A DNA stretch of 64,000 bases from Amycolatopsis dendrobii (GTDB taxonomy: Bacteria; Actinomycetota; Actinomycetes; Mycobacteriales; Pseudonocardiaceae). Below, one piece after another: positions 1 to 9,541 of this stretch. The position numbers were made by a program, and so were the translations under genes. The stretch's first letter is position 1, and every line of letters starts with the position of its first letter. The notes under the pieces were generated by a model. That model saw nothing but the letters and a program-made list of their open reading frames with translations, was not told the DNA's origin and ran no database searches. The DNA lies in assembly GCF_014145675.1 (NCBI RefSeq), contig NZ_JACGZW010000010.1, positions 372,001-436,000 of the forward strand, given 5' to 3'.

Positions 1-651
1 GGTTTCGTCGGCATTGCGATTACCGCAGTGTCTCTGGCTGGGATCATCGATTTCGCCTGGTTTGGCGTACTGCTTATCGTGGGAGGCTCAGGCACCGCGG
101 CGCTCATGCTCCACAGTTCGCTGCGCGGGAAGCGCAGAGCACGTGAACAGCAGCTCGATCGGCTTGCCCTGCGCGGCGACGAAGTCGTCCTCGATCTCGG
201 GTGCGGCAGCGGGCTCCTGCTCATCGGTGTCGCCGCACGGCTCACTACGGGAAGGGCTACTGGCATCGACCTCTGGCGCACGCGAGACCAGGCCGGATCG
301 GATCGCAAGACCTGCTTGGAAAACGCCGTGAGAACCGGGGTCGCAGACAAGATCGAACTGGTCGACGGCGACATGGCCAAGCTTCCCTTTCCTTCGGGTT
401 CCTTCGACCTCGTCACAGGCTGCCTCTCGGTCCACAACCTGCATCCCGACAGCCGCCGCGCCGAATGCGTCTCCGAGGCTTTCCGGGTGCTCCGTCCTGG
501 CGGGAGGTTGTTGCTCATCGACTTCTCCGGCACAGCTCAGTACGCGCGGCTGGCTGTCGAGGCCGGCATGACGGAGGTCGGCCGAAGCGGCCTGCTCGGC
601 GGCATGTTCCCGCCGTGTCGGGCGGTAACGGCGACCAAACCTGCCCAATAG
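1..651 (+). CDS. SAM-dependent methyltransferase, 5' end outside or at window edge
   Basis: The protein has a hydrophobic N-terminal segment (about 30 residues, membrane-helix-like) followed by a class I methyltransferase domain. Motif I is visible as VLDLGCGSGLLL, then the acidic post-motif GIDLW, the LVDGDMAKLPFP segment and the VLRPGGRLLLIDF strand typical of UbiE/Methyltransf_11 enzymes. The substrate cannot be read from the sequence. The frame is open back to base 1, so the gene may start upstream; the first usable start inside is GTG at 28. The gene has a degraded paralogue at 43.8-44.1 kb that shares the same C-terminal half almost residue for residue. Methyltransferase class is clear; function is unknown. 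Confidence 0.8.
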   Translation, partial: GFVGIAITAVSLAGIIDFAWFGVLLIVGGSGTAALMLHSSLRGKRRAREQQLDRLALRGDEVVLDLGCGSGLLLIGVAARLTTGRATGIDLWRTRDQAGSDRKTCLENAVRTGVADKIELVDGDMAKLPFPSGSFDLVTGCLSVHNLHPDSRRAECVSEAFRVLRPGGRLLLIDFSGTAQYARLAVEAGMTEVGRSGLLGGMFPPCRAVTATKPAQ

Positions 652-1527
652 CCGCGCGCTGGCACGGTCACTGTCCGCCGAACTGCCCGTAAAGGAAAGG
701 ACGGGGAGCTCACCAGGGTCCAAGGGCGGCCAGTGAGGGCTGGCTCATTGACTGGTAGTGCCTCAGTGGGGGCGGCTGTGGCGACCTGGCGTGCGTTGAG
801 GAGTTCGAAGGCGAGCGTGTCGGAGGTGTCGAAAGGCGGTGCCTGGCACTCGTCCGAGGCGCTTGGAGTTGACTGGTTTCTGCTTCCGCCATCGCGATTT
901 CCCAAGGTCGGAAAGTGGTGGAGATCTCCTGCCTGTCCTCAGCGGCCATCCCCTCAGCGCTTTCCGGATCACTGGTGTCTCCGGCGACGCCCGCAGTCGC
1001 GCGCAATTTCTCGCAGCCCGGCTGGCTCGTACACCCTCCTAGTCGTGCACCAGGACTGGACTGCCCCGGTCGGCGGCAGCTCTGGCGTGGGCCAGTAACT
1101 AGTTCTCCGGCGTCAGAATTGGTATGCACCTGGCCGGCGATCCCGATCCTCGTGTGCGTCGCACGCTGGCAGAAGCCGTGCAGAACGCCGGAGCAACGGG
1201 AGCCCTCGACCAGGTTCGCCAGACGCTGGCATCCGATCCGTGGTACAGCGTGCGCCACAAACCGGTTCGAGGGCACAGCGAGTAGGCCGTCCTGGAGTAC
1301 CTCTCAGGCCTTCGGCGCGGCGCTGGAAGTGCCTTCCTGCATGCAGAGCGGCAGCCGGGCGGACGAGCGGTGGCGGGGCGAACGACGTGTGTCGCCAGTC
1401 GAGCGAGGGGCGATTACTGTCGATTTAAGCGCCGACTGAAGGCGATCGAGAGCGAATCAGGTAATAAACTTTTGCAAAATTTCCGGCTAGATCGAATGAT
1501 GTCGATTCGAAATGGTTTACAACAATT
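652..1527. other. Gene-poor stretch
   Basis: I find no reading frame here with a start, a ribosome site and consistent third-position GC. The last 80 bases (about 1450-1527) are clearly AT-richer than the surroundings and lead directly into the tRNA-like repeat. The stretch looks like decayed or non-coding DNA at the edge of an island. Confidence 0.5.
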
Positions 1528-1565
1528 AACCGGAGGGTTCTTGGTTCGAGTCCAAGCGGGGGAGC
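1528..1565 (+). repeat. tRNA 3'-end-like direct repeat, left copy (candidate attachment site)
   Basis: This 38-bp block is identical to 10726-10763. It contains a T-arm (stem CTTGG/CCAAG around TTCGAGT) followed by an acceptor-like CGGGGGAG, as in the 3' end of a tRNA. No 5' acceptor (TCCCCCG expected), D-arm or anticodon arm precedes it, so it is not a complete tRNA gene. Integrative elements commonly duplicate the 3' end of a tRNA gene, so this is a candidate att site. Its identity as tRNA-Gln-like is only a guess. Confidence 0.65.
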
Positions 1566-1595
1566 AAAGCCCAGGTCAGCGCCCTGGGCTTTTTT
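1566..1595 (+). terminator. Rho-independent terminator after the left tRNA-like repeat
   Basis: A GC-rich hairpin (AAGCCCAGG pairing with CCTGGGCTT) is followed by a run of T. A closely related hairpin follows the second copy at 10765-10794. The duplicated unit is therefore tRNA 3' end plus its terminator. Confidence 0.75.
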
Positions 1596-2163
1596 GCTAC
1601 CCGGGAGTAGGGGTGATTTAGCGTCGATTTTGACGGTCGTCCAAGCGGTCTGCGGTCGGCGGCCGGTGATCCGCCGCGGTTGCCGGGTGGCGGTTCGAAG
1701 CCGTGGGTCGGCGCTGCAGTTGGCCGCTGTCGATCTTGGCGCGGTTGATTCCGCTCGATATGTCGACTCGTCGCTTGATGTGTGTATCCAGGGCCGTGGC
1801 AGCGTCGGGTTGACGATCGAGTTCTGGGACCGCGTCAGGCGTGAGCAAGCAGATCTGCTGCCGCGTGCCGTGGCTTCGACTTAATCTCTGCGCGATTCAT
1901 GCCGGGCGGCCGTCGAGTTCGTTGCGGTTGAGTCGATCAATGCGGGCTGAGGGGCGAAACGTCGCAGTGCTGAAGCCGCAGACTGTGCGTCGTCCGGGGA
2001 TTCTGCGGTCGGACGTCAATCGTCGTGCGGTGAACCGCGATCGGGTGCCGACTTGTGTCTTATGTGCGCGGTGATCGAAATAGATGTGCGAATCCCGCCC
2101 AGATCGACGCCGATGGCGAAGTTGTCGCAGATCTGCTGCGCGGACATCGGCTGTCCGGCCGTC
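1596..2163. other. Gene-poor stretch
   Basis: No supportable gene. Open frames on both strands lack start/ribosome-site combinations and recognisable domains. Confidence 0.45.
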
Positions 2164-2285
2164 TCACTGCCCGCCCTGCATGGTCGACAAAAGCGCCTTG
2201 GTCACGTTCGTGGCCGCCCTCGTCGCATTGCTGCCGGGAGTGCCCTGGATCAGCACCAGCATCTCGGTCTGATCCGACAGTCCGA
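2164..2285 (-). pseudogene. 3' remnant of an unidentified gene fused to a recombinase fragment
   Basis: On the minus strand a frame ends with a coherent C-terminal sequence (SDQTEMLVLIQGTPGSNA ... LLSTMQGGQ, stop at 2164). It begins abruptly where the serine-recombinase homology of the upstream fragment stops, and it is in a different frame from that fragment. This looks like the tail of another gene joined to the recombinase by a deletion. I do not recognise the parent family with confidence. Confidence 0.35.
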
Positions 2286-2630
2286 CCAACAGCGCGTGCC
2301 CTCCCCCGCCACAACACCACGCCAGCCGCGGTCCGGGCTCTTCAACAGCTCGAGCAGCCGCGCGGCCTCGGCGCGTCGGTGCCATGGCACCGACCGGGAC
2401 TGGCCCACGTCGAAGAACTCGGCCACCACCCGCCCGCCCAGCGGTTCGACGAACCGCCGGGCCACACCGAACTGCCACGCGCGCGACGTGCGGGGGTCCT
2501 GGTTGTCCTCGGTCGAGCAACGCCCGTAGAACGCGACCGGGCCGGCCGTGTCCCGCTCCGCCGGCGGCGCGGCCGTTCCCCACAGCGCGTCCATGACGCG
2601 CCACGGGTCTTTCCCATCGGCACCAGCCAT
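2250..2630 (-). pseudogene. Truncated serine site-specific recombinase
   Basis: The N-terminal catalytic region of a large serine recombinase is recognisable: AFYGRCSTEDNQDP with the nucleophile-bearing RCS, then FFDVGQSRSVPW and GVVAGEGTRCW. A ribosome site (GGAGGG) lies just before the ATG at 2630. After GTRCW the homology ends within about 10 codons, at the junction near 2285, so the rest of the catalytic domain and the whole DNA-binding part are missing. Intact relatives are several hundred residues long. It is a plausible relic of the enzyme that moved the neighbouring cassette, but it cannot be active. Confidence 0.75.
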
Positions 2631-4429
2631 GACGCCCTCCGAACCACCGACCGTCGCCGCACCGCATCCGGGTGTTCAGAAGAATTGTCCATCATGAGCA
2701 GACGCCCGGAGCTACACGATTCGGCGAAATTAGCAGAGAAAACGACACCGCAAGAAAACGAATGATTGACCGGATACCTACGCTGATTCTTTCCACAATA
2801 CGCTGATCCCAGCGCCGCCAGAAAACGTCGCCTGGTGCCGCTCATGTTTGCCGGCCCCGGATGCTCGACACTGTTGGATCCCGTGGGGCAGGTTCCAAAG
2901 AGGGGGTGCGCTGAGTCCGACGTGGGTGTCCGAGGCATCCCTGCACCTGGGCAGCGGATCCCGCCACGGCCACCAACCCGACCTCGTCCTCGCAGTCGGT
3001 TGGCGTCGAGCCTGCCGCTTCCCGCAGCATACGGCCGATCGTGTTCAGCCGAACTCCGTCGCGAAAGAACTCCTATCGTTCACGTGTTCGCAGGCGCCTT
3101 CGCCACGTGGGCGATATGCCGGAGCGTCACTTCAATCTCACCCCTGGTCATGTGACGATCGGAAGATCGGCTGCGGGGAGGGATTCCCTATGGCGAACTG
3201 ATGACCCAAGGTCGACGAAACCCCAGCAAGCAGATCAAAGTGATCTCGCCAGTCCGCGAGACGGCTCAGGATCACGATAATGGTGATTGAACTGCCCATC
3301 CAGTAACTTGACAACGACAGAGATCCCGAGCAATGCGCCGCACCGATCGCACCGAAACCCGACGCAACGACTCCGAGTTCAACCGTTCGAGATCTTGCCT
3401 CAGCCTGCCGCGGACGCTGGCCTGTACAGATGAGCCATCCTGGCACCAGCCATGCCAAGGAGATCGAGCTGACCTTGCCGTCCGGGCCGCCCGAATTGAC
3501 GCCGGCAGCCGCGCGGCTTGCTCGCCCTGCTCCTCAAGCTAGATGACGAGACGCCACCCCCGAAGCCCCGCCGGACGCCGCAGTGAAGGAATCGTGCAGC
3601 GCGCATTATCACGAATTTCCCTGGAGCAAATTTGGAGCAGAGCCATGGTTCATGTGACACCAAACAGCGCCGAACTGCATTCAAGTGCAGTCAACTGCGA
3701 CACGCACCCTGCAGGTTCTCGATAACCGCAGGTCAGGGACGTGTCCCGGCCATTCTGGCAGTGAGGGGTCAGCCGCGCTGCCCCGCAGGTCAGGAACATC
3801 CGTCTAACGCCATCCCTGCGACACAGAGCAGCGCCCACAACAAGCGCGACCCACCAAACGACTTGCCGGGCACGCTGACCTCTAATTGCTTCTGATGGTT
3901 TTTCAAAGAGCGCTGTTTAGCATCTCATTTCTCATCCATCTTCACCATTTCCATCAACGCAGGGAAAGGAGCTTCCGAGGGCAATTGCGCTAAAGTCTCG
4001 GCAGGCGGCCGACTGCATAACTTTGTTCCAGGCCCGGCATGTGAGGTTCTTGGCGAGGATGTTGCGCTCGTAGAACCCCTGCGGGTCTGCGAGTTCTGCC
4101 CGACGCTGCCGCCCGAGGTCGGGAATCCTGGCCCGTTGAACCTGTTCCCTGGCACCGGGTACTCCGTGCTGTGATCGACGTGGGTGGCCTAGCTGTCGGT
4201 AGCCGGTGACGACCGGGCGGCGCGTCGTCGGTGTTTCGGCTGGTCCAGCGCGTGCCGCAGCTCGCAGTTGTTGCGTTCTGCTGACATCGCGAGGTGGCCG
4301 CAGTTAAAGTGACCGGGCGACCACGCACGGTCGCGCAACGGGGGGCGGCGGAGTTCGTCGCGAGCGGAGGGCACGGCGGGAGCTGTCTGTCGATCGGGCG
4401 GCGGCCGTCATGGAGGAGGGGCTGTCGGC
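2631..4429. other. 1.8-kb gene-poor, probably decayed region
   Basis: No intact gene is supportable. On the minus strand around 3970-4190 one frame without a start reads a helical, charged sequence (for example GFYERNILAKNLTCRAWNKV), which suggests a decayed coding remnant of unknown family. The rest shows mixed base composition and an AT-rich patch near 3890-3960. It ends at the ribosome site of the type VII cassette. Confidence 0.4.
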
Positions 4430-5041
4430 ATGCCGGACGGGCAGAGCGGGCTTGATCGCGTCAATCAGCAGATCACTTCGACGGACCAGCCGGCGGCACC
4501 GCCGCCGGGTGCGCCGCCGATGCCGCTGCCGACCAGCGGTCCGGTCGTGACCAGCGGCCCGCCGAGCGCGGGCGGCAACGCCCCGGTGTACGCCCATGCC
4601 GGGTATCTCACGCCTGAGCGACAGGCCCAGCGCAATGCCGAGCAGATCGCGACCACGGTGGCGCCTAGCCCGCTAGCGGCGGTGTACGCCGCTCAGAACG
4701 CGATGCAGGACATCAGCGCGAACGCCGCGGTGGCTGGCGGCGGCTTCAAGATGGACATCGACACGATGCGGTCGCTGCTCCCGGACTGGGAGGCTATCGC
4801 CGACAAGCTCAACGGCATGATTCAGAAGGCGCGGAAGCTGCCGGCGCTGCAGCCGCCGGCCGGGGACCCGGGTAGCAAGCTTCAGATCGAGGCTGCGCGA
4901 AGCCACGCGAATGCATACCTGGCCAGCCTGCGGCAACAGCAAGCGTATGCGCAGGGTTACGCAAACCAGCTGAAGAAGGCGATCGATGCCTACGAGAAGC
5001 AGGACCAGGCGAACCATGACCGCCTGCGCAAGCAAGGATGA
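4430..5041 (+). CDS. Proline-rich, ESX-associated helical protein (first gene of type VII cassette)
   Basis: A 203-residue protein with no signal peptide. It has a Pro/Ala/Gly-rich segment (residues 20-60) and then long amphipathic helices. The stretch around residues 105-135 (MDIDTMRSLLPDWEAIADKL) resembles the helical core of WXG100/ESX-type substrates, and the C-terminal third is alanine/glutamine-rich coiled-coil. A strong ribosome site (GGAGGAGG) precedes the ATG. It opens a tight same-strand cassette with a DUF3558 lipoprotein, PPE-like, EspG and EspC-like genes, which supports a type VII secretion role. The exact function is unknown. Confidence 0.75.
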   Translation: MPDGQSGLDRVNQQITSTDQPAAPPPGAPPMPLPTSGPVVTSGPPSAGGNAPVYAHAGYLTPERQAQRNAEQIATTVAPSPLAAVYAAQNAMQDISANAAVAGGGFKMDIDTMRSLLPDWEAIADKLNGMIQKARKLPALQPPAGDPGSKLQIEAARSHANAYLASLRQQQAYAQGYANQLKKAIDAYEKQDQANHDRLRKQG

Positions 5042-5045
5042 TCAG

Positions 5046-5657
5046 GTGACCAAAACCAGCACTCTCGCCGCCGCGGCTGCGACCCTGTTCCTGGCTGCGG
5101 CCTGCTCGTCCACGCCCGGCACGCCCAGCCCTGCCCCGTCAAACGCGGGTTCGGTTCCGCCCGGCACAGCCCCGACGTCGTCGGATACGGCACCCGGCGT
5201 GCCGAAAGTGAGCGCTCCGCTCAATGCCGCCAAGTACGAACAGGATCCTTGCTCCCTGCTGACTAAAGAGCAGGCTGGGCAGTTCATCGGGGGCTTGCGC
5301 ACCAGCAGCAAAGACAGCAACAGCCCTGCGTGCACCTGGAATGGCGAAAACGGCGACAGTATCGGTGTTACGTTCATCCCGAACCAGGGCGGGCTGGCGA
5401 CAATCTACAAAAACGGCCGGAACGGCGGGAGCGCCTATTTCGAGCCGGCGGAGGTCGCGGGATATCCTGCGGCGTACGTCGACGTCTCGGACGATCGCAA
5501 GACCATCGGGTGTCAGATCTCTGTCGGAATCACCGACGGCGAGGTCTTCGCGGTTTCCAACAACCTTCAGACGAGTTCACCGCTGTACGGAAAACCGTGT
5601 CCTGCGGTGCTTAAGGCTGCGGAACTCGTAGTAGCCAAGTTGAAGGACGGTGCGTGA
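5046..5657 (+). CDS. DUF3558-type lipoprotein
   Basis: The protein begins VTKTSTLAAAAATLFLAAAC, a lipoprotein signal with lipobox LAAAC, then a Pro/Ser-rich linker and a DUF3558 domain (DPCSLLTKEQAGQFIGG ... CTW ... GCQISVGI). These are predicted outer-face lipoproteins of actinobacteria. DUF3558 proteins are often encoded beside type VII secretion genes, but their activity is not known. GTG at 5046 was chosen because it places the lipobox at the expected distance; an in-frame ATG further up would bury the signal. Its stop overlaps the start of the next gene. Confidence 0.85.
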   Translation: MTKTSTLAAAAATLFLAAACSSTPGTPSPAPSNAGSVPPGTAPTSSDTAPGVPKVSAPLNAAKYEQDPCSLLTKEQAGQFIGGLRTSSKDSNSPACTWNGENGDSIGVTFIPNQGGLATIYKNGRNGGSAYFEPAEVAGYPAAYVDVSDDRKTIGCQISVGITDGEVFAVSNNLQTSSPLYGKPCPAVLKAAELVVAKLKDGA

Positions 5658-6955
5658 TGGATGATCCGCAGTCTCTTTCTGCTCCGGAGATCATCGCGTT
5701 GGTGAAAAGCGGCAAGGGCTCCGATGACCTGTTCCACGGTTCGGATATGAGCCGCGGTTTCTCGACGGATCACAACGACGTCGCCGACAAGATGCTGCAA
5801 CTGCAGGGCAAGATGAGCCAGTACTGGCAGGGTGACGCGGCCGGTCAGGCGAACGCCGGCGCCGGTCCTCTCGTGCAGGCGTCGAAGGTCAGCGGCCAGC
5901 ATCTGCAAGCCGTTGACGGGCTCTACAGCGGCCAGGGCGGCTCGTACAACACGTTGAAGTCGAAGGTCCAGTCGGTCGGTGACATCGGCGACCGGCCGAG
6001 CGACGACCTGGTCAGCGGCACGTGGTTCTCGTTCTTGAGCAACCGGGCCGACCAGATCAAGCAGTGGGACGAGAAAGCCCAGGTCGTCGTGGACAGCTAC
6101 CACGGTTATTACGGCGAGTCGCAGAACAATTCCGGCCAGTGGGCCGGCCCGTCTCAGTATGGTCAGCTGACCATGCCTGCGGCGGGTGGCGACTTCTCCG
6201 TCGGCCAGCCGGGCGGCTCGGGCATCGGGAACGGCCCCTCGCCCTATACGCCGGGCGGTCGCGGGCACGGGGGCACATCGGGTGTGCCGCGTTCCGGCGG
6301 CTACAGCGACGGGCCCGGTGGATCCGGCGGATTTGTCGGAACCGGCGGGCCGGGCGGGACAGGGGGCTCCGGCGGCGGGACGCACTCGGACGGCTCGGCT
6401 GGTGGTCCGGCGCTCGGGCCGGGTACGCCCACCGGCTCGTATGTCCCGAGCGACGGGACCCGCGCCTCCGGTTACGTGCCGCCGTCCGGCGGCACCGTCG
6501 GCGACGCGAATTACTGGAGCCCGGTCGGCGGTCAGACCGGCGGTTCCGGCGGCAACAACCCGACCGGCGGTGGCATGTCCTTCGGGCCGGGCGCTGGTTT
6601 CGTGCCGGGGGGAGGCTTCGGCCCTGGCGGGTCTGGCGGCAGCGCGGGCGGTTACGGCAGCGGCAGTGGATACGGCGCCGGCGGCAGCAGCGGGGGCGCT
6701 GGCCGCGGCGCGGGTGCCGGCACCGGGTCGGGTGCGTTGAACGCAGGCGCGTCGGCGCAGACTGGCACGCCTGCGTCGGGAGCGGCCGGGCGTCCTGGTG
6801 CGGCGGGAATGGGCGGCATGGGCGCGGGCGGCAAAGGCGGCAAGGGCGAAGAAGACACGGAACACAAGACCGCCGACTACCTGCTTGAGCAGGACCCGGA
6901 CGACGCGCTCGTCGGCGAGCTCCCCAAGGCGGTCCCGCCAGTGATCGGCGCCTGA
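5657..6955 (+). CDS. Glycine-rich PPE-like type VII secretion protein
   Basis: The protein is about 432 residues. The N-terminal 170 residues are helical with a WXG-like turn (QYWQGDAAGQANAG), as in PPE/WXG100-superfamily substrates. The middle 220 residues are a Gly/Ser/Pro low-complexity tail. The C-terminus carries a short conserved-looking acidic block ending AVPPVIGA. A start at 5657 (ATG) or 5654 (GTG) overlaps the lipoprotein stop, with GAAGGA upstream. The EspG gene follows after 3 bases; EspG chaperones bind PPE proteins in mycobacteria, so these two are a likely substrate/chaperone pair. Confidence 0.8.
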   Translation: MDDPQSLSAPEIIALVKSGKGSDDLFHGSDMSRGFSTDHNDVADKMLQLQGKMSQYWQGDAAGQANAGAGPLVQASKVSGQHLQAVDGLYSGQGGSYNTLKSKVQSVGDIGDRPSDDLVSGTWFSFLSNRADQIKQWDEKAQVVVDSYHGYYGESQNNSGQWAGPSQYGQLTMPAAGGDFSVGQPGGSGIGNGPSPYTPGGRGHGGTSGVPRSGGYSDGPGGSGGFVGTGGPGGTGGSGGGTHSDGSAGGPALGPGTPTGSYVPSDGTRASGYVPPSGGTVGDANYWSPVGGQTGGSGGNNPTGGGMSFGPGAGFVPGGGFGPGGSGGSAGGYGSGSGYGAGGSSGGAGRGAGAGTGSGALNAGASAQTGTPASGAAGRPGAAGMGGMGAGGKGGKGEEDTEHKTADYLLEQDPDDALVGELPKAVPPVIGA

Positions 6956-6958
6956 CGG

Positions 6959-7705
6959 ATGCTCGTGCTCAATCGTGAGGTGGTGCTGCCTGGGGACTGC
7001 CTGCCGGTGGCAGCCGAAAAGATCGGAGCGTCGCTGCCGACGGCGTTGTCCGGCGAGCCGGTGTGGCGCGATCCGGATGCGGCCAGGGAAAGCCGTGATG
7101 CCGCGGTGCAGGCGCTGGCTCAGCAAGGCGTGTGGAGCCGTGGGGGCTTGACCTCGGACTTCGCGCGGACGATGACGGTGCTGTGCCGCGGTGCCGGTGA
7201 GCTGTCTGCGACTGTGAACGCTACTGCGGAGCGTCGGTATCGCCTGGTGGTCACGGCGGACGGTTCGGACGCGGTGCTGGCCTGCTTCGTGCCATCCTCG
7301 AATCGGGTGCTGATCCGGCCGGCTCGGCCGGACGCGCTCGCCGAGGAGCTGGTGGGGGAACTGCCGCGCGTGCCTCCGGGCGCGGGGCCGGGGCTGTCGG
7401 TGAGGGAAGCCGAGCTGAAACGCGTCCTCGGGGGTGCCGTGCCGCACCGGGAGGCTCGTCGGGTCGTGGATGTGGCCAGTTTGCCGCGCACCGGGGCCGG
7501 GCAGTTCTCGGCGGCTGCTCGCGACCGGTTCGGCAGGCACAGAGCCAGTGGCGGCAACGTCTGCACCTATTACGACACCGCGGCGGGCCGCTACTTGTTC
7601 TCCGTCTCCGGCACGCCGGGCGGAGAGCGGTATGTCAGTGTCGCCCCGGCCAGGCCGGAAACCATGGTCGCACAGCTGCGCACACTGCTGGACGACCTGC
7701 GCTGA
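6959..7705 (+). CDS. EspG-family ESX chaperone
   Basis: A 248-residue protein with the layout of the ESX secretion-associated EspG family: an N-terminal strand pair (VLNREVVLPGDCLPV), the LTSDFARTMTVLCRGAGEL region, and a C-terminal repeat of the fold ending in a short helix (MVAQLRTLLDDL). EspG proteins act in the cytosol and keep PPE proteins soluble for the ESX translocon. The gene lies directly after a PPE-like gene. No ESX core ATPase or membrane component (EccA-E) is present in the window, so secretion would depend on machinery elsewhere. Confidence 0.85.
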   Translation: MLVLNREVVLPGDCLPVAAEKIGASLPTALSGEPVWRDPDAARESRDAAVQALAQQGVWSRGGLTSDFARTMTVLCRGAGELSATVNATAERRYRLVVTADGSDAVLACFVPSSNRVLIRPARPDALAEELVGELPRVPPGAGPGLSVREAELKRVLGGAVPHREARRVVDVASLPRTGAGQFSAAARDRFGRHRASGGNVCTYYDTAAGRYLFSVSGTPGGERYVSVAPARPETMVAQLRTLLDDLR

Positions 7706-7822
7706 GGCGACGGGGGTGTGGAGGTCGGGAGGCAGCCCGGCCGGGTCGCTGCAGCGCGGCGGGCCGCGCGGACTGCCCGGATGTGTTCGGATGAGGTGCG
7801 ACGCTGATGCGGGGAGGCATAG

Positions 7823-8194
7823 ATGTCAGGCGGAGGGTACCGGGTCAACCTGGAGCAAATGGACACGCTCGTCACGACGCTGCAACAGGCCAAAGAGCGC
7901 ATGACGAATGCGAACAACGCGCTCAAGAACTCGTCCGCGTCCGACATGGGGAGTCGTGATATCGACTCCGCCGGCGGCGAGTTCCAGGAACGGTGGGAAT
8001 ACGGCATCGGCAAGGTCGCCGAGTTCTCGGGCACTGTGGCGGAGGGGCTGGCGAAAGCCAGGCAGGTCTACGCGGACATGGAACAGAAAGTGACCGAGAC
8101 ACTGGGGAAAGCCGGCGGTCAAGCAGAGCAGCCCGCGCCGGTGCCGCCGGCGCGGTCGGCGATCAACGACCGGTTGGACGGGCGGAAAGCATGA
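7823..8194 (+). CDS. EspC/WXG100-like type VII substrate
   Basis: A 123-residue helical protein with a single central tryptophan (FQERWEYG) between two amphipathic helices, matching the ESX EspC-like pattern (PF10824-type) and usual size. A Pro-rich C-terminal tail follows residue 100. The ribosome site GGGGAGG precedes the ATG. Its stop overlaps the start of the next gene by ATGA, so the two are translationally coupled. Such pairs commonly form a small partner plus a large secreted protein. Confidence 0.8.
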   Translation: MSGGGYRVNLEQMDTLVTTLQQAKERMTNANNALKNSSASDMGSRDIDSAGGEFQERWEYGIGKVAEFSGTVAEGLAKARQVYADMEQKVTETLGKAGGQAEQPAPVPPARSAINDRLDGRKA

Positions 8195-9537
8195 ACCGGG
8201 ACCGCATCGCTGATGCCGCCGCCCCGGTGCAGACGGGGAGCTACCCGGCTCTCGGGTTCGACCCGGCGCCCGGGGTCGTCGCGACCGTCTCCGAGGTGGC
8301 GGCCACGTTGGGCAAGGTCGGGGCCGAGATGGGCCGCGCGTACGAAGACCTGACCAAGCTCGGGAAGTCGGACAGTTTCTGGGAAGGCGACGGAGCCCAG
8401 GCGTTCCAGAAGACCGTCGGCGAAGTTCCCGATTATCTGGACAAAGCGCACCGGTCGCTGTCCGGGGCGTCGGGAACGCTGACCAACTGGGCCGATGACC
8501 TGCGCACGATGCAGAGCCATGCCGCTGATCTGGAGCGGCAAGCCGCGGCGGCTCAGTCGCAGGTCGCTTCCGCTCGGTCGAATCCCGATCTGGGGCTGGC
8601 GGGGCAGAGTTTCCCTGACCCGGCGCAGTTCCAGCAGGCGCAGGAAGCGCTCGGGCATGCCCAGCAGAGACTGGACCAGGCGCAGCAGGGGCTGGACGCG
8701 ATCCGGGAGGACGCCAAGCGCCTGCAGGCCCAGCATCTCGACCTGTCCGGTCAGGTCGCCGCCGCGCTGCGCAAAGCCAAGGACGAGGCCCCGGAGGAGC
8801 CGGGCCTGCTCGACAAGATCGGCGACGCCATCGGCAAGATCGCCGACGGGATCAAGAACCTGGCGGGCAAGGTCTGGAACTGGGTCAAGGAGCACGCGGA
8901 CGTCATCGCGAAGATCGGCGACGTCCTCTCGACCATCGGCACGGTTCTCAGCACGATCGCTCCGTTCACGGCGGCCATCCCGATCGTCGGCGAGGTGGTC
9001 GCCGCGGCGGCGATCGGGTTCAGCGCCGGGGCGATGGCGGCGCACGGGCTGGCCAAAGCGGCCGGGGCGAACGTCAGCTGGTCCAGCATCGCGTTCGACG
9101 CGGTGGGAATGATTCCCGGCGGCGGCACGGCCAAGGGGGCGATCGGCGCGGCCAAGGTCGGCCCGAAGGTGGTCAAGGGCGCCATCGGAGCGGCCAAAGA
9201 AGCCAAGGGCGTGGTGCAAGCCGTCGCCAAAGGCGCCGGTGCGGCGCGCAACATCCTGCACGACGAGGGACTTGTCCAGACCGCGTTCGGCTGGGGAGCG
9301 AGTTTCGACAAGTGGGTCGGCGGCCCGATCCTCAAGATGGAGCACAGCGCCGGCGCTGCGGGAGCGGCGGCCTGGGGTGCGGCGACCAAGGCGGGCGGCA
9401 TGGCCGCCAAGTGGGTCGCCGAGCCTTACTTGGAACGGGCCGAGGACTCCGCGAAAGACTTCGTCAAGGACACGGTCACCGGCCGGCCGACGCAATCCGC
9501 CGGCCAGATCTTCGACCGGGTCGTGAAGGGACGGTGA
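8191..9537 (+). CDS. Large WXG-domain protein, candidate type VII effector
   Basis: 448 residues. Residues 1-110 form a WXG-like helical domain (SDSFWEGDGAQAFQKTV). Residues 110-200 are Ala/Gln-rich coiled coil. Residues about 205-245 are an amphipathic Ile/Lys-rich segment (LLDKIGDAIGKIADGIKNL). Then comes a hydrophobic Ala/Gly-rich region (about 250-300), followed by a pre-toxin-like stretch (AVGMIPGGGTAKGAIGAAK). The architecture is that of polymorphic type VII effectors, but I recognise no catalytic toxin domain at the C-terminus. The start at 8191 is fixed by the ATGA overlap with the small upstream partner. Confidence 0.8.
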   Translation: MNRDRIADAAAPVQTGSYPALGFDPAPGVVATVSEVAATLGKVGAEMGRAYEDLTKLGKSDSFWEGDGAQAFQKTVGEVPDYLDKAHRSLSGASGTLTNWADDLRTMQSHAADLERQAAAAQSQVASARSNPDLGLAGQSFPDPAQFQQAQEALGHAQQRLDQAQQGLDAIREDAKRLQAQHLDLSGQVAAALRKAKDEAPEEPGLLDKIGDAIGKIADGIKNLAGKVWNWVKEHADVIAKIGDVLSTIGTVLSTIAPFTAAIPIVGEVVAAAAIGFSAGAMAAHGLAKAAGANVSWSSIAFDAVGMIPGGGTAKGAIGAAKVGPKVVKGAIGAAKEAKGVVQAVAKGAGAARNILHDEGLVQTAFGWGASFDKWVGGPILKMEHSAGAAGAAAWGAATKAGGMAAKWVAEPYLERAEDSAKDFVKDTVTGRPTQSAGQIFDRVVKGR

Positions 9538-9541
9538 CCGG

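Noticed and set aside
1528..1565. A complete tRNA gene at 1528 or 10726
   Set aside because: Only the T-arm and acceptor 3' half are present. No D-arm, anticodon arm or complementary 5' acceptor precedes either copy.
5567..7540. A 657-codon open frame on the minus strand across the PPE-like and EspG genes
   Set aside because: It is antisense to well-supported genes, is rich in Arg/Ala/Thr from reading Gly-rich DNA backwards, and has no domain or ribosome site.
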